Positions 24,101 through 35,729 of a stretch of DNA of 64,000 bases are shown one piece after another. The stretch covers positions 310,001-374,000 of the forward strand of contig NTMA01000026.1 in assembly GCA_002917075.1 (NCBI GenBank), written 5' to 3'. The notes below the pieces were generated by a model that was given only the letters and a program-made list of their open reading frames with translations, did no database searches and was not told the origin of the DNA. The translations under genes and the position numbers were made by a program. How positions within the stretch are numbered: the first letter of the stretch is position 1; each line of letters begins with the position of its first letter. Source of the stretch: Hawksworthiomyces lignivorus. Its lineage: Eukaryota > Ascomycota > Sordariomycetes > Ophiostomatales > Ophiostomataceae.

Positions 24101-25685
24101 CCGAAGAGCAGCACACGCGCTCGCCTACCGCTAGCGTGGAGCATAGGTTGGGGTCAGGATTATACTGTGTGAATTCTGCCGGCGTGATGCCACACTTGGT
24201 CGCCAAGCTACTACACGAATCTCCTGACACGACTGTGGCCGTCGTGCAGTCGCCCCGGCGATTCAGCTGGGCCTCTGGTTTAGACAACGGAGCAGCCGCC
24301 CGGGCGGCAGCTGACGACACGCTGATACAGTAGGCTTCTCCCAACCAGAAATTGGCGCAGTCTCCCACCGCGGGATTCCATGCGTCTATTAATTGGTTAG
24401 AGAAGGAAAAATGCAATCAGGAAATAGCAAACTTACAAAACTGGTCCAGAGTTATCCCATGCGCTGCTGCAAAGTCATAACAGCCTTGACCAGCTGCCGG
24501 CTCTGAGTAGCCATTGCAGTTGGCTGGGATGCCCGTCTGGGTAGGCCCAGGAGGTGTCGAGTATGATCCTGTTGGTATAATCGACGATGTGACAGATGGC
24601 ACCGGCGATATGGAAGACGGAATGGGGGACGCAGATGATACAGATGTTGGCGGAACTGATGATGCAGGTTTAGATGACCCAGAGGGCAAAGATGACTCAG
24701 ATATCACAGACACAGAGACAGACGACGCGGATAGGGAGGAAGAAGACACGGCAGTCGACGTGTTACCACCAGGGTCCGTCAGATTCCGCAACACTACTGG
24801 CGGATGTGAGTACTCCCACACAGTTATGCTTGGCACGGTCGTGCTGTTGACGCTGTCGGCTAGAGATAGTGGAGCAAAGGCGGACGCATCTAAGCACGCG
24901 CCAGACGACCATGCGTCAACTGCCTGTTGGACCCACGTCATGTTGAAGCTGTTAGTCACCGCAACGCCAAATGTATTTTTTGCTGCCGTGCTTCCGGTCT
25001 CGTTGCTTCCGCTGGTGCAGCGCTGGACCAAAAATGTCTCGGGAGAGCCCGCGTCTGAGTTATTGGCCACAGCCATTGCTGCAGCAAGGATTGCGCCCGC
25101 CGTGCCAGCGTTATCAATGGCCGCTCCTGAGTACACGCCCACAATCGCACCTCTCCCATATGAGAATGTCCGCTGCAGGTCACAGCTAGTGTTCTGACTC
25201 ATGTAGCTGCCCACCAGTGCTATCGTACTGGCTGTCACGTCTGTAAAATTGTATCCATCGCCAGCCATGTACACTGAAAGCTGGGACGTGGCAGAAGTGG
25301 CCTCGTCATTACAGAGACTGACACTAGGCGAATCTCTCCGTCCGAGTCGCCCAGAAAATTGTCCTGAAGGCGGTGAGACAGCCGGAGCGAATAGCGGCAA
25401 TGAAGAATCAACCACTCGACAAGCTCGAATCCTGTCACCGTGATTTTCATAGTCCACGAGTACATGGTCATTGCAGTCAACTAGATGTTCAAGGCTATCC
25501 ACCGTCGTCCACGTCGACTGGTCCGCTAAGGTGCTACCGCTGCTACCTTCACTGCATGCTGCTACGGGACATGCTTCTGGCGCTGCGTCAATGGTTTGCT
25601 GGCCTTTGCCAACAGTTCCATATGCCTTTGTGAAGCTAATGAAGGCCGCCGAGACGACGAGAACTGTCAGTGGTGCTGCTCTCAT
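21126..25685 (-). CDS. Killer-toxin-like LysM/hevein GH18 chitinase (subgroup C type)
   Basis: Secreted endochitinase predicted to bind and cut chitin. Exons run from 25685 to 24437 and 24385 to 21126 (1502 aa). The 51-nt intron (donor GTAAGT, acceptor AATAG) falls inside a LysM and restores LDQFYAWNPAVG, so the two long open frames here are one gene. Order: signal peptide (about 1-22), an N-terminal domain, a Ser/Thr/Pro linker (about 330-390), LysM1 (about 395-445), LysM2 (about 460-512), LysM3 (about 525-578), a Cys-rich hevein-type chitin-binding domain (about 590-645), then GH18 from about 672. The catalytic motif DGVDFDWEYP is intact (Glu at about 787), and SLGGWGYS and the YMTYD strand are present. 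An Asp-rich linker and a roughly 450-residue C-terminal region with many Cys follow, as in the alpha/beta-zymocin-like chitinases. The start at 25685 gives a good signal peptide; the longer frame starts with TTG. Divergent from the secreted protein at 26675. Confidence 0.9.
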
Positions 25686-26674
25686 CGTATTAACTAAAGG
25701 AAAGGAAGCAGAAAGAATAAAGAGTTGGACAGGCCAAGGGCCAAAGTAAAGATCGGATGCAGCCTCTTTGAAGAGAAGGCGCAAGTACTCTAAGGAACGA
25801 CCGGATGGATGACACTATTGCATCCTTGATTAAGTTTGTGGGTGAAAGGGGCCAAAAAAAAAAAGGAAGGGGCCAAGATGAAAAGAAAAGATGCAAGCAC
25901 AGGCTTCATATGTGCCTCAGGGGGGGTAGAAAAAAAAATTGACATAACTCATGTAACCAAACCCTTGATCTCGAGCCCTTAGGCCCCAAATCTATAAGAT
26001 TACATCGGCAATGCAGTCTCTGCGTGTAAATGAACCAAAAGAGAATGGTGACCGGCGCTTACTCGCACCATAATGTATCGGTGCGTTGAGATCGTAGGCG
26101 TAATAATCTTGATCTGCATCCATCCGAACAAAATGGGTAGTTGCAATGAAAACGTTAATTTCAACAAAAGACTACCGTAGGGCGTATCATGCAACCCTGT
26201 TCAGATGAAATATTTCTCCCGTAAGCGGACAGTGATTAGCATATGGCATGGAATTCGCCTGCCTTAAATTCCGCACATATCTTATCTCAGCGCTACCCCC
26301 TGGAATCTGCGAATAAAAGTCAGATACGCGGTGCAAGGCGCACCAGCAGAGCGTGGTATTGAAACAATCCTTCGTGCTCAGCCGCCTTGTAATTAAAAAG
26401 TGAAAGTAGTATATTGCTACATACCACCTACAAGGTGCAGGTGCACGTCCAGTATCAACAAGCATATTTTGTCGCATGCTACATATACTTTTTACATATG
26501 GCGGTTCTTGTCGATGCACACGACCTACTTACAGTAGGTTTGGGTTAGTTCTGTGTTTTCCTCCTTTTTATTTTGTCTTTGCTTCTTCTCTCATCTTCAC
26601 TCTCATCTCTCGTTCTGGGCTCTTTTTCTCTTCTTTTCTCATACAGTCGCTCCTTTTAATAAAAATAATTCGCA
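25686..26674. other. Divergent promoter of chitinase and secreted-protein genes
   Basis: About 1 kb shared by two divergently transcribed secreted-protein genes. It holds A-tracts near 25853-25880 and 25931-25939 and a CT-rich leader at 26545-26660 before the plus-strand start. No gene was supported. Joint regulation is plausible but no shared operator was identified. Confidence 0.5.
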
Positions 26675-27607
26675 ATGAAAATCTGGGTCAGTTGGGCCTT
26701 GCTCTTTGTCTTTGGACAAGTTGCACTTGTGGCCGGTGCCGGGCCGTCTCATGGTGCAGAATTGTAAGCCAGTCTCTAGCTTTCTTCCGTTTGTATGGGC
26801 AATTCTTTTCAAACTCTTTCTCATATTATTTTCTTCATCGATAGGGTCCTCTTTTATATGAACTACCTGGCTGAAGAAGAGAACAATAAGCTCACAGGAG
26901 GAACAACTTTCGAGATCGCTCCGGGCTGCACGGGTGCCGGCGGCGGCCGCTGCAACTTCAAGGAGTTTGTGCTCTATATTTGGGCTGCTGCCCAAAAGAC
27001 TCCGCCAACAAACCCTCCGACGGACGTCCGGAATTGGAATGCCATCCTAGACACACCTACGGAACACTCAGTTGGCGACTTGAGCAATGCATTGACTGCA
27101 GCGCGTGGCAATACAATGGACTTTCGCGGTGCATATTATCGTCTCACCGATGCCATCGCACCGAATAGACTGATGCCATCTAAGCCAGGTTACAGCTCTA
27201 TCCTTAAAAGCATGGGTGACAAACTCAACCTTCTGAGGACTACCCTGACGGGAAAGACGCCTACAGACGCACAGAACAAGATTCTATCTGTTGGTAAGGA
27301 TGCCGCTCGATCCGCCATGGAGCTGCGCTTTATGGATATGGAAAAATTTCGCCTACCGTGGCTACAAGGCAGATTGGGATACACGCCAACTACAAGGACT
27401 TACACAGTTGGTGCTGGATTCAACAAGAGATTTCAAATGCTAGACCCCATCCAAAACCAAAGGCAACATGGAACAAGAATCACAGACTTACGACGGCAAA
27501 CAGAGGCATTCAAAAGAATTCCCGGACCCAATAGCAGTCACAACGCTGCTTTCCAACGAGCCAAGCAAGCTGCGATGTCTGTCGGTTGTACGTTCCGGCA
27601 TTCATAA
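26675..27607 (+). CDS. Secreted protein of unknown family
   Basis: Not recognised. Exons 26675-26763 and 26845-27607 give 283 aa. The intron (26764-26844) has donor GTAAGC, an in-phase junction and acceptor GATAG. The N-terminus is a clear signal peptide (WVSWALLFVFGQVALVAGA, cleavage near residue 22). The mature protein has few cysteines: two in a Gly-rich turn (APGCTGAGGGRC) and one near the C-terminus (VGCTF). It is rich in Arg, Lys, Asn and Thr, and mixed helical. No catalytic motif or membrane anchor was seen. It is read divergently from the killer-toxin-like chitinase, so a role at the cell surface or alongside that enzyme is conceivable, but this is inference from position only. Confidence 0.75.
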
Positions 27608-28418
27608 GATCTAGCAGCACCAAGGTTGCTCATACATTTAAAATACCATATACTCTGCGGCCAGTATCCACATAGGTGCCCTCTATAGTTTCATGTGTGA
27701 AGTGCGAACAATAGCATCCAGAAAAACCAACACTTCTCTAATACTTCTATTCAATACTATATTAGCTTTGTGGACTAACAATAAGCATAATTAATGGAAG
27801 ATGTGCAAACGGTTCCCCTGTTGTATGTACTGCAAACACCCACAGCCACAGGTGCTGGGAATTAGATTACCCCATTTTCTTGCTTTATCTACAGAAGGGT
27901 CTCATAAGATGTGACTGTCGAAGTGGAACCATCGGCATGGGTAGCAAAATGGTAATCTTAAATGTGGATTCGTTGTAGATCGGGCCTCTATCTGGATGGG
28001 GCCATTGGAACGGCCCCCAACGACTCGTACTCCTGCGAGTAGAATTCATTATGCTGCACATAATACCTCGCAGTCTGCAAACCCGGTTGTTGGATGTTTC
28101 TCTATGCTTAATAACAACTCAAAATTTGAGCGTGTAAAGAAGCGGCCAATCACAGCATAATTACTTTTCCCTCACCCACATCCCGCATCGCATCCTATCA
28201 CTTGACAAGTGAAGAAATCTGCCATGCTCTTTGCCCTCAAATATCACCGGCCTCAAATACCGTGGGCCGCAAATATTTCCCGCCATACAAAGAGAATATA
28301 TATATCAAATATTAATGCTGTAAGGTTCATAGCACTTCAGCGCTTAACTGTCTTTTCATTTCTTTTTGACCCTCTTTCCTTTTCAGTTCTCCCAGCAGTA
28401 AGACGCACATTACACACA
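27608..28418. other. Intergenic region upstream of the ankyrin-repeat gene
   Basis: No gene seen. The reading frame of the following gene stays open upstream to 28209, but only via a GTG start, with an internal ATG at 28224. That part looks like 5' leader (AT-rich, then CT-rich at 28350-28390) rather than protein. Confidence 0.45.
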
Positions 28419-30557
28419 ATGGCACAGGAGGAGCTCGAACTCGAGACCGACGCGAATGGAAATACAGTTTTCCACCGAGTAGCCAAGAAGGCTGTTAGAG
28501 ATGAGATACTAGATGCGCTCGCTGTGCGTGCTGCTGCTATCCATGTCGATGCCGACCAGCCGAACCATGATGGCATCACGCCACTGCACATGTTCTGCAG
28601 CCATGGCTGGGAGGATTACGAGATTAAAGATGTCAGCGGATCTGTAGCGGAGCACGTCCGAGCCCTTCTAAAGTATGTCCGTAATGTCGACACATCTGAT
28701 TCGCGAGGTGTTCGACCCTTGCACATAGCGGCCATGCTCTCCGAGGTCATCGTCCGGGAGCTGCTGGCCGCTGGAGCAGATCCGGTCGGCGTCACGGCCG
28801 AGGGTTTGACGCCCTTACACCTCGCCGCCCGCGCTCGCCAGAGCAACGTTGTGGGCATCTTGCTGGACGCAGTGCGGGCGCAGGGTCCTACTGCATGGGT
28901 TGCTGCAGTCCACGCGCGAGACGAGGCCGGCTGGCAGCCGCTGCATTATGCTTGCCGCTCGGGCCGTCCAGAAACCGTTGCGTTGCTGCTGGCTGCTGCC
29001 GTGCCACATAACAACAGTTCTACTGCAACCACTGCGGCCACCACTTCGTCGCTCCTTGATGCCTGTGCCGAATTTGCACAGGAGCAGCCCCTCTGGGAGA
29101 CTTATCGCCGACCAGACGTGCAAGACCTAGACACGCTGTACTTCACTGGCATTGATGACGGCTGGGACGACAACGTGGTCGGTGGCACCGGCCGACTCGA
29201 CAAGCTTCGGCCGTGGGTAGCAGCTGGCCCCCTTATACGAGCGGCCTTTGTCAAAGGCTTTGCCCATGATTCTGCAGACGAAATGAGTGATGGCGGCGAC
29301 GGGGAGTGGGGCAATTTGGACGAAGAACAAGATGGCTCAGACCAGGAGCCAGGAGGCCAAGACCAAGAGCAAGGCGGTCTAGATGAAGAACGTACAAGTC
29401 TGGGCGGTGAGTCAGACAAGGTCGCCAAAGATCACTGGGGCGTTGAAGAGAGAATGATAAATGCATCTGGCGGCATCCGCTCCGAACAGGACACAACGCA
29501 GCTGAAACCAATCCTGCAAATGTTGTACGCAGCGCAGGCAACCGACGCGGCACCCGATCTGGCTTCGTTTTTGTCGTCAATTCGCCAGAGCATTCAGAAG
29601 CTGGAAGCCTCTGAGGCCGCTAGGACGGAAAGTGCATCTGCGACGGAGCACTTTTTTTACACCTATACGCTGCAGTGCTTCCGTGACTTCGCGTCTGAAC
29701 TGGAACAAGACCCCAAGCGGCGGCATAGCAGCAGTCACCTCCATCTACACGACGGCGAGGACGATGACGCAAGAGAATATGCAGACGGTATCGATTACTC
29801 CATACTGTGTGACAAAGGAATAACCGTCGAGCGACTGCTGCGAAAACGGAAATATACCTCCGTTCCAGGGCATTTACTACGCCTAGCCACCCCTAGTTCG
29901 CTGCAGGCCGCCGCCGATCCCTCTGCGGAGGGTCTTGAAGATCGCTTTGCAAAGATGTGGGTGGGCGCGGGCCTGCGCCGCCTCGTAGAGCTGGGTCAAG
30001 CGGATGTTTTGGCGGCAGCGTGGGCAAGCAGTCCTGGTCTCCCCCTGTTTACCGACGACGAGATCAAAAGTACGACTAAGATCGAGACTACTAGCGCATC
30101 CGAGCCTGGAACTGACGGCACATCTGAAGGCAAGGACGAAGTCAAGGCCGCCATCACATCAGAGGCCGATCCGCTGCTTTTTCTCGCTTGCTGCCGCGAA
30201 TTGCCTAACATGGACGTCATCCGCCTGCTCGTCGAGACGTGCCGCGTTGACATCAACGGCCGGAATATGACCAATGCCGAGCGCGAGAATTTCCATGTCA
30301 ACCGCGGCGAGATGCCAACGGAATGGGTCACGGTAGATCCGGAACCCGGCTATGCTACCGCTTTGCACGAGTTGGCCCTCGGCCGTCGATGGTGGGGAGC
30401 CGCCCAAGCCATTCCCTATCTCATAGCGCAAGGTGCCGACTTAAATGCCAAAAATGAAAAGGGCCAGACGCCATTGGATGTGGCCAGAGCCCATTCTTTT
30501 TGCCCCTATAATAAGGAAGTGCTGAAGCTATTAGAGAAGGCTTCATCTAATCAGTAA
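28419..30557 (+). CDS. Ankyrin-repeat protein
   Basis: Single exon, 712 aa from the ATG at 28419 (CACAATGGCA). Ankyrin repeats, which bind partner proteins, fill roughly residues 15-205. Recognisable units are GNTVFHRVAKKA, DGITPLHMFCSHG, RGVRPLHIAAMLS, EGLTPLHLAARARQ and GWQPLHYACRSGR. A last pair lies near the C-terminus (about 640-705: ATALHELALGRRWWG and GADLNAKNEKGQTPLDVA). The middle 400 residues lack clear repeats and include a Glu/Gln/Asp/Gly-rich low-complexity stretch (about 295-330). No signal peptide, membrane span or enzymatic domain was seen, so it is probably cytosolic. In-frame sequence upstream to 28209 could add about 70 residues if a non-ATG start were used, which I consider unlikely. 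Confidence 0.85.
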   Translation: MAQEELELETDANGNTVFHRVAKKAVRDEILDALAVRAAAIHVDADQPNHDGITPLHMFCSHGWEDYEIKDVSGSVAEHVRALLKYVRNVDTSDSRGVRPLHIAAMLSEVIVRELLAAGADPVGVTAEGLTPLHLAARARQSNVVGILLDAVRAQGPTAWVAAVHARDEAGWQPLHYACRSGRPETVALLLAAAVPHNNSSTATTAATTSSLLDACAEFAQEQPLWETYRRPDVQDLDTLYFTGIDDGWDDNVVGGTGRLDKLRPWVAAGPLIRAAFVKGFAHDSADEMSDGGDGEWGNLDEEQDGSDQEPGGQDQEQGGLDEERTSLGGESDKVAKDHWGVEERMINASGGIRSEQDTTQLKPILQMLYAAQATDAAPDLASFLSSIRQSIQKLEASEAARTESASATEHFFYTYTLQCFRDFASELEQDPKRRHSSSHLHLHDGEDDDAREYADGIDYSILCDKGITVERLLRKRKYTSVPGHLLRLATPSSLQAAADPSAEGLEDRFAKMWVGAGLRRLVELGQADVLAAAWASSPGLPLFTDDEIKSTTKIETTSASEPGTDGTSEGKDEVKAAITSEADPLLFLACCRELPNMDVIRLLVETCRVDINGRNMTNAERENFHVNRGEMPTEWVTVDPEPGYATALHELALGRRWWGAAQAIPYLIAQGADLNAKNEKGQTPLDVARAHSFCPYNKEVLKLLEKASSNQ

Positions 30558-32340
30558 CCTAGCAAATGTTTCTTTTCCTTACTCTACACAGCCTGCATAG
30601 AGTCAATTAATTGTTTATAGCGGTGCTGAATTAATTTTAAGCGAATTATAATCATCAATTCTCCTGCGGTGTGCGATGCATATTCTCGATGATTAAAATA
30701 TAGAAGAAGAATAATACCAATGAAAGCCGTAACAGCGCCGCGGTAGATTCTACTTTTGATCACCAAAAATCACACTCTATTTATAACTCATTCATTTTTA
30801 CTTCAAGAAGTCGCTGTCTCTTGAGGAGAGGTGAACATTCGAAGCCATGGCGGTTAAACAAGCGAAGTGATAGCCCAATTATGAGACGAGCGCCAGTTTT
30901 TTCTACCATCTCGAAGTGATTGTCCGCAATGGAAGCATATGAAAAACCCGTCCTTTGTGAGTTACCATAATGTCTGAGTAACAATAAAAACTGGTTTGTC
31001 AAACTTGGGGCAGATATTCTCATGACCATCCTCTGTTAATACTTGGATTGCTGTGCTAACTTGGAACAAGATCTTAACCTGGAAAAGTTGGGGTCCCGCT
31101 CGCTTGGAACGGAAAATTCGGCCCTAATGACCGAGTCCGAGTCCCGCGATCCATCAGAGACGGTGACCAGAAGCGCCACGTTTTGGCGGCGACCCAAGTA
31201 GCGCGGAGACAATAACCTGTTCTTTAAGCACAGATTGTTACATCTCCTGCAGAAAATAAGCAGGCAAGCCAACGCAACATGCTTGACCATGTATAAATAG
31301 TTGAAGAGCTTCATCAACAGATGTTTAGCAGGAGATGCCGGGGAGGTATTTTTGATTTCATCTAGGGTGTTCATATATGAGCTAGTCTACATAGTTAACA
31401 TTAGAGACGTCCTAAACTTCAGTCTACCGGGTAATCTTCGGTTATTCACATGCAGCATGCATAAGCTGCTAAAGACTTGACGCAAGGGTCTCCATCACAA
31501 AGCTATCTACAGACTACACTATGTTCTCGTACGCAATATTGACATTTTAGTTCAAGCCATTAAAATTCAATCTGATGCCACCTAGGATTCATCAACAATG
31601 ATTGCCAGTATGCTGGGGTGTTCAACATAGGCCGAAGATAAATAATCTACCTATTATTCTTTGCTGTGAATTCGTAATCTGAACTAGTACGTCTCTATTT
31701 AGATGTCTTAAATAATCGCCTATCTTGCTATATTCGAGCAGCCTATCGCTAAAAAATGTTAAATTCCTAATACAGAGCCCTTTCTTGTAAAAAGAGAATA
31801 CCGAGCCCGATGACATTTAATCAAGACCCACCCATATACTCGTTTGATGACAATCAAGTTAAGCTTAGAACAAGTCTAAACTAGGATATTTTAAATTTAT
31901 GTGAATCAATAACTGTATCATTTTGTTCATCCTGTTGCTGGCGATGCATATGTCTCTTTCTAGCTAACTTCTGCGAATTAATCCATAGCTAGCGTATGAG
32001 TGCGAAGTAATATTACTCTACATGCATGATCACACTACATGGATTGTGGCGGTTTCGCCGTCGAAAAGTGGAGCGCTCAAGCTGTTAGGATTTGGTTCGA
32101 GGGATAAAGATTGTTACGGTCGGGAGTCGCCCAGTAATGCATCTACCGGCTGTCGGTATTTAGCTGAGCTAGGATATCGGCTGGCGCCAGGGACGCATGT
32201 AGTCGCAAAGGCATCTATTATATAAAAATATCCAAAACGCACTTTCAAGGATATATCCAGCCCGTTTTTGTCTTTGTAACAAGATCGATCCTATCCTGCA
32301 GCCGACTGAATTACATATCGCTTGCTCACGTCGATCAACG
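30558..32340. other. AT-rich intergenic region
   Basis: About 1.8 kb with no supported gene. The minus-strand frames at 30781-31029 and 31036-31374 have no recognisable motifs. The end is the promoter of the GH3 gene. Confidence 0.45.
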
Positions 32341-35004
32341 ATGGCTTCCAAAATAGACATTGACTCCGTGTTAGAATCTCTGACGTTGGAAGAGAAGGCA
32401 AGAAAATAGATGTAGGAATGCATACTGTAAAGGAAGCAATGCTGACGCGCGTTGTACATTCTGCAGATCTCACTTCTTGCCGGTAGCAATTTCTGGGAAA
32501 CCGTTGCCATCCCGGCGAAGGGGGTGCCGTCTGTCAAGGTCTGTTCTATTGCTGGGCAAATTTGACAGTTCGTCTATTTAACACGCCTCGTCGTCTAATG
32601 TTGACTGCAGACCAGCGATGGACCCAATGGAACCAGAGGCGCAGACGGCAACACCACCGCTGCTTGCTTTCCGGCAGCCAGCTGCATCGCCGCTACATTT
32701 GACATCGACCTGGCACGCCGCATCGGAACGGCATTAGCCGAGGAGGCGTGCACAAAGGGAGCCAGCTGGTTGCTGGCGCCGACCGTGTGCATCCACCGAC
32801 ACCCGCTGGGCGGCCGCAATTTCGAAAGCTACAGCGAGGACCCGCTCCTGACTGGCACGCTGGCGTCGCAGATGATCCAAGGCGTGCAGAGCCAGGGCGT
32901 AGCTGCCACGATTAAGCACTTTGTCGCCAACGAGCAGGAGACGGAGCGCATGACCGTCGACGAGACCATTGGTGAGCGGGCGCTGCGCGAGATCTACCTG
33001 CGGGCATTTGAGATCGCCATCAAAGAGGCCCAGCCGTGGGCAGTCATGACGGGCTACAACGTTGTCAACGGGGTGCACTGTGACAGCAGCGCATGGCTAT
33101 TGGCCAAAGTGCTGCGCGGCGACTGGGGCTGGGACGGCCTGGTCGTCAGCGATTGGGGCGGCACAAACTCGGTCGTCGACTCGCTAAACGCCGGGCTCGA
33201 TGTGGAGATGCCGGGCCCCGCGAGAGTGCGCACGGTCGCCAGCGTACTCGCGGCGGTCGAGGCTGGCGAGGTGTCCACGGAGACCATCACCACACGAGCA
33301 CGTGCAGTGCTTCAGCTCATTGCCAAACTGGGTGCGTTTGATACGCCGGCGCCATCAAGCTCGACGCCAGAGCGCGCCGTCGACCGGCCAGAGCATCGGG
33401 CGCTGATCCGCGAGGCTGGCGCGAAGGGTATGGTGCTGCTGAAGAACAAAGGGCAGATCCTACCGCTCTCCAAGGACAAGGTCCAGGGGAAGAAGATCGC
33501 CCTGATCGGGCTTGCCCGGGATGCACTCGCGCATGGTGGCGGCAGCGCTAGTGTCAACGCGCACTACAAGGTTACGCCGTGGGACGCGATGCAGACGGCC
33601 CTAGGCGACGTCTCCGAGCTCGTCTACGCTAAGGGCGTGCATAGAGAGCGCCTGCTGCCGTCTCTCACGGCTGACAGCAAGTGCGGGACCGTTGTCGGCC
33701 TCGACGGCCAACCAGGCTTCAGCCGGCTCATGTCCGATCCCAACGATCCTACGTCTGTCATGACAGTCCACGGGCACCTGAACTCGACCTATATGCCCCT
33801 TGGTAGCGAGGACACCCTCGATCGGGTCCTCGAGATCGTCGGCGATTTCACGCCGGCTGAGAGTGGCCGCCACTACATGGCGTGCTCTGGGCTCGGCGCG
33901 ACGCAGCTCTTTGTCGACGACCAACTCGTCTTCCGCCAGGACGGCAACTGCGGCGATCCCATGGGCGCACTGTTCCAGGCCGCGTCGGAGGAGGAGGTGC
34001 GCCACACATTCCAGGCTGACACGAAGTACCGCATCCGCATCCGGTCCGCGCCTGCGAAGAGCATCAGCCTGCGCATCCTCGAAGGCCGCAGCGGCGTGCG
34101 CTGCGGTTTCGCCCTCGAGTCTGACCACGACGCCGACCTCCTGGGTGACGCGGCTCGCGTCGCTAGTAGCGCGGACTTTACCATCGTCTTTACGGGCCAT
34201 GACTCCCAGTGGGAGACCGAGGGTCTCGACCAGGCGTCATTCCACCTTCCCAACAATGGCAGCCAGGATGCCCTAGTAGCAACGGTAGCCCGTGCTAATC
34301 CCAATACGGTCATCGTCAATTCTACCGGCGTTGCCGTGGCTATGCCCTGGCTGGACGACGTGGCCGCCGTAGTGCAGGCGTGGTTCTCCGGTCAGGAGTG
34401 TGGCAATGCTATCGCTGACGTCTTAGTGGGCGCTGTCAACCCCGAGGGACACCTGCCCGCCAGCTTCCCAAAGAATATTGAAGATTCACCCGCGCACGGA
34501 AACTTTCCAGGCGAATACGTGGACGGGCAGCTCAAGGTTACCTACGCTGAGGGTGTTTTTGTAGGATACAGACACTACGACCGCCTTTCGCCCGAAAAGG
34601 TCAACTTTCCGTTCGGTCATGGACTGTCGTACACCTCTTTCCGGCTGGAGGACCTTCAAGTCATCAAACGCACGGAAGACGCATACGTGCTTACCATCAG
34701 CGTATCCAATGTTGGAATGTTGGCCGGCGGAACGGCTGTCCAAGCGTATGCAAAGCACGCCGTGCAGTCACCTGAGCATCCGGTGAAATCTCTGGTTGCG
34801 TATGGCAAAATTCGCCTGCAACCACAGGAGCGAAAGACTATTGAGCTTCCTGTTTCTACAAGAGATCTTTCTTACTTCGACACAAAAGAGCAGAAGTGGG
34901 TTGTTCGTGACGGCACGTACGAGTTTTTGCTTGGGTTCTCTAGCACGGATATTACACAAGCGATTTCCATACAAATTGAAAAGCGAATACTTTATGCGGC
35001 ATGA
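32341..35004 (+). CDS. GH3 beta-glucosidase with PA14 insertion, probably intracellular
   Basis: Hydrolyses terminal beta-glucosides. Three exons: 32341-32397, 32467-32538 and 32611-35004, total 840 aa. Exon 1 encodes DVESVL-like sequence ending LTLEEK and exon 2 continues ISLLAGSNFWETVAIP, the canonical GH3 N-terminus. The first intron has a GC donor (AAG|GCAAGA) instead of GT; the second is GT-AG. GH3 N-terminal domain: SDGPNGTRG, LAPTVCIHRHPLGGRNFE and the nucleophile loop VVSDWGGTNS. A PA14-type insertion lies at about residues 395-555. The GH3 C-terminal domain follows (VFTGHDSQWETEGLD, WFSGQECGNA, PEGHLPASFP), then a fibronectin-III-like end (FPFGHGLSYTSF). No signal peptide, so it is expected to be intracellular, like other PA14-containing fungal GH3 enzymes. 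It lies next to the permease-led cluster but carries none of that cluster's regulatory sites that I could find. Confidence 0.9.
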
Positions 35005-35140
35005 AATGGGATGGCTGAACGTTTGCTTTACTAGACCAAAAAGGAGAAACGGAAGAAGGAAAAAATTGTAGTTTATGATGACAAAAATTGTTAGAAAATT
35101 GGCGGAAGCGGAAAACAAATCAGGTACTTCTAGTATTGTT

Positions 35141-35518
35141 TTATATCCTTGGAGGCGTTGGATAAACAATTTCAAAGAAAGCTTTTGCCAAATCACCTGG
35201 CAAGTTCTCTTCTAGCTTGTCATTTAACGTACGCTTAAACTCTTGCCTTACGAATCCCCTTGTTAATACCTCGATAACGTAGGGCTCGGTGAGGATTCCA
35301 AAGTCCAATAGTTTGTTTTTCAAAGGTTCATTTTCGCTCAGTGCTGTTTCAGCTTTCTCACGTGATAGAATGGCAAGGCTTTCGATATCTCGGATCCCTA
35401 GATTATATTTGAGCGAGAGCGTTTGCTGTACTGGAATAATAGCTTTCTTACCACATTTGCATATCTTGCCTAACCAACTTAGCTGACGAGATAACACGAA
35501 GAAGTCTATCTTCTGCAT
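35141..35518 (-). CDS. Small hypothetical protein, possibly a gene fragment
   Basis: An intact 125-aa frame from an ATG at 35518 to a stop at 35141, in otherwise AT-rich intergenic DNA. The composition looks protein-like: a CKCGKK motif near residue 20, then a helix-rich charged stretch (SREKAETALSENEPLKNKL) ending in a proline-rich tail. I do not recognise it. It could be the last exon or remnant of a longer gene, or a chance frame. The sequence upstream on the minus strand (35519-35700) shows no clear further exon. Confidence 0.3.
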   Translation of the reverse strand: MQKIDFFVLSRQLSWLGKICKCGKKAIIPVQQTLSLKYNLGIRDIESLAILSREKAETALSENEPLKNKLLDFGILTEPYVIEVLTRGFVRQEFKRTLNDKLEENLPGDLAKAFFEIVYPTPPRI

Positions 35519-35729
35519 TCGTGCCCCTCCATTTACACACGATAAGTCATCGAGACATGATTTGTATGGTTAGATCTGAAGAGGTGCCGTGCAATCTTTA
35601 CGATTTGCTAGGAGGTTCGTGTTCAGAGGTCCGATGTGTATTTCCAAAATTGCTAGAGCACACGCTACAAAGCTAAATAGAAAGGAAGTCCGTAACTAGC
35701 GCAAAATATAAATATGATGACCGGTCTAT

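Noticed and set aside
24386..24436. Boundary between two separate LysM/chitinase genes
   Set aside because: A 51-nt GT-AG intron joins both frames in phase inside one LysM domain, so this is a single gene.
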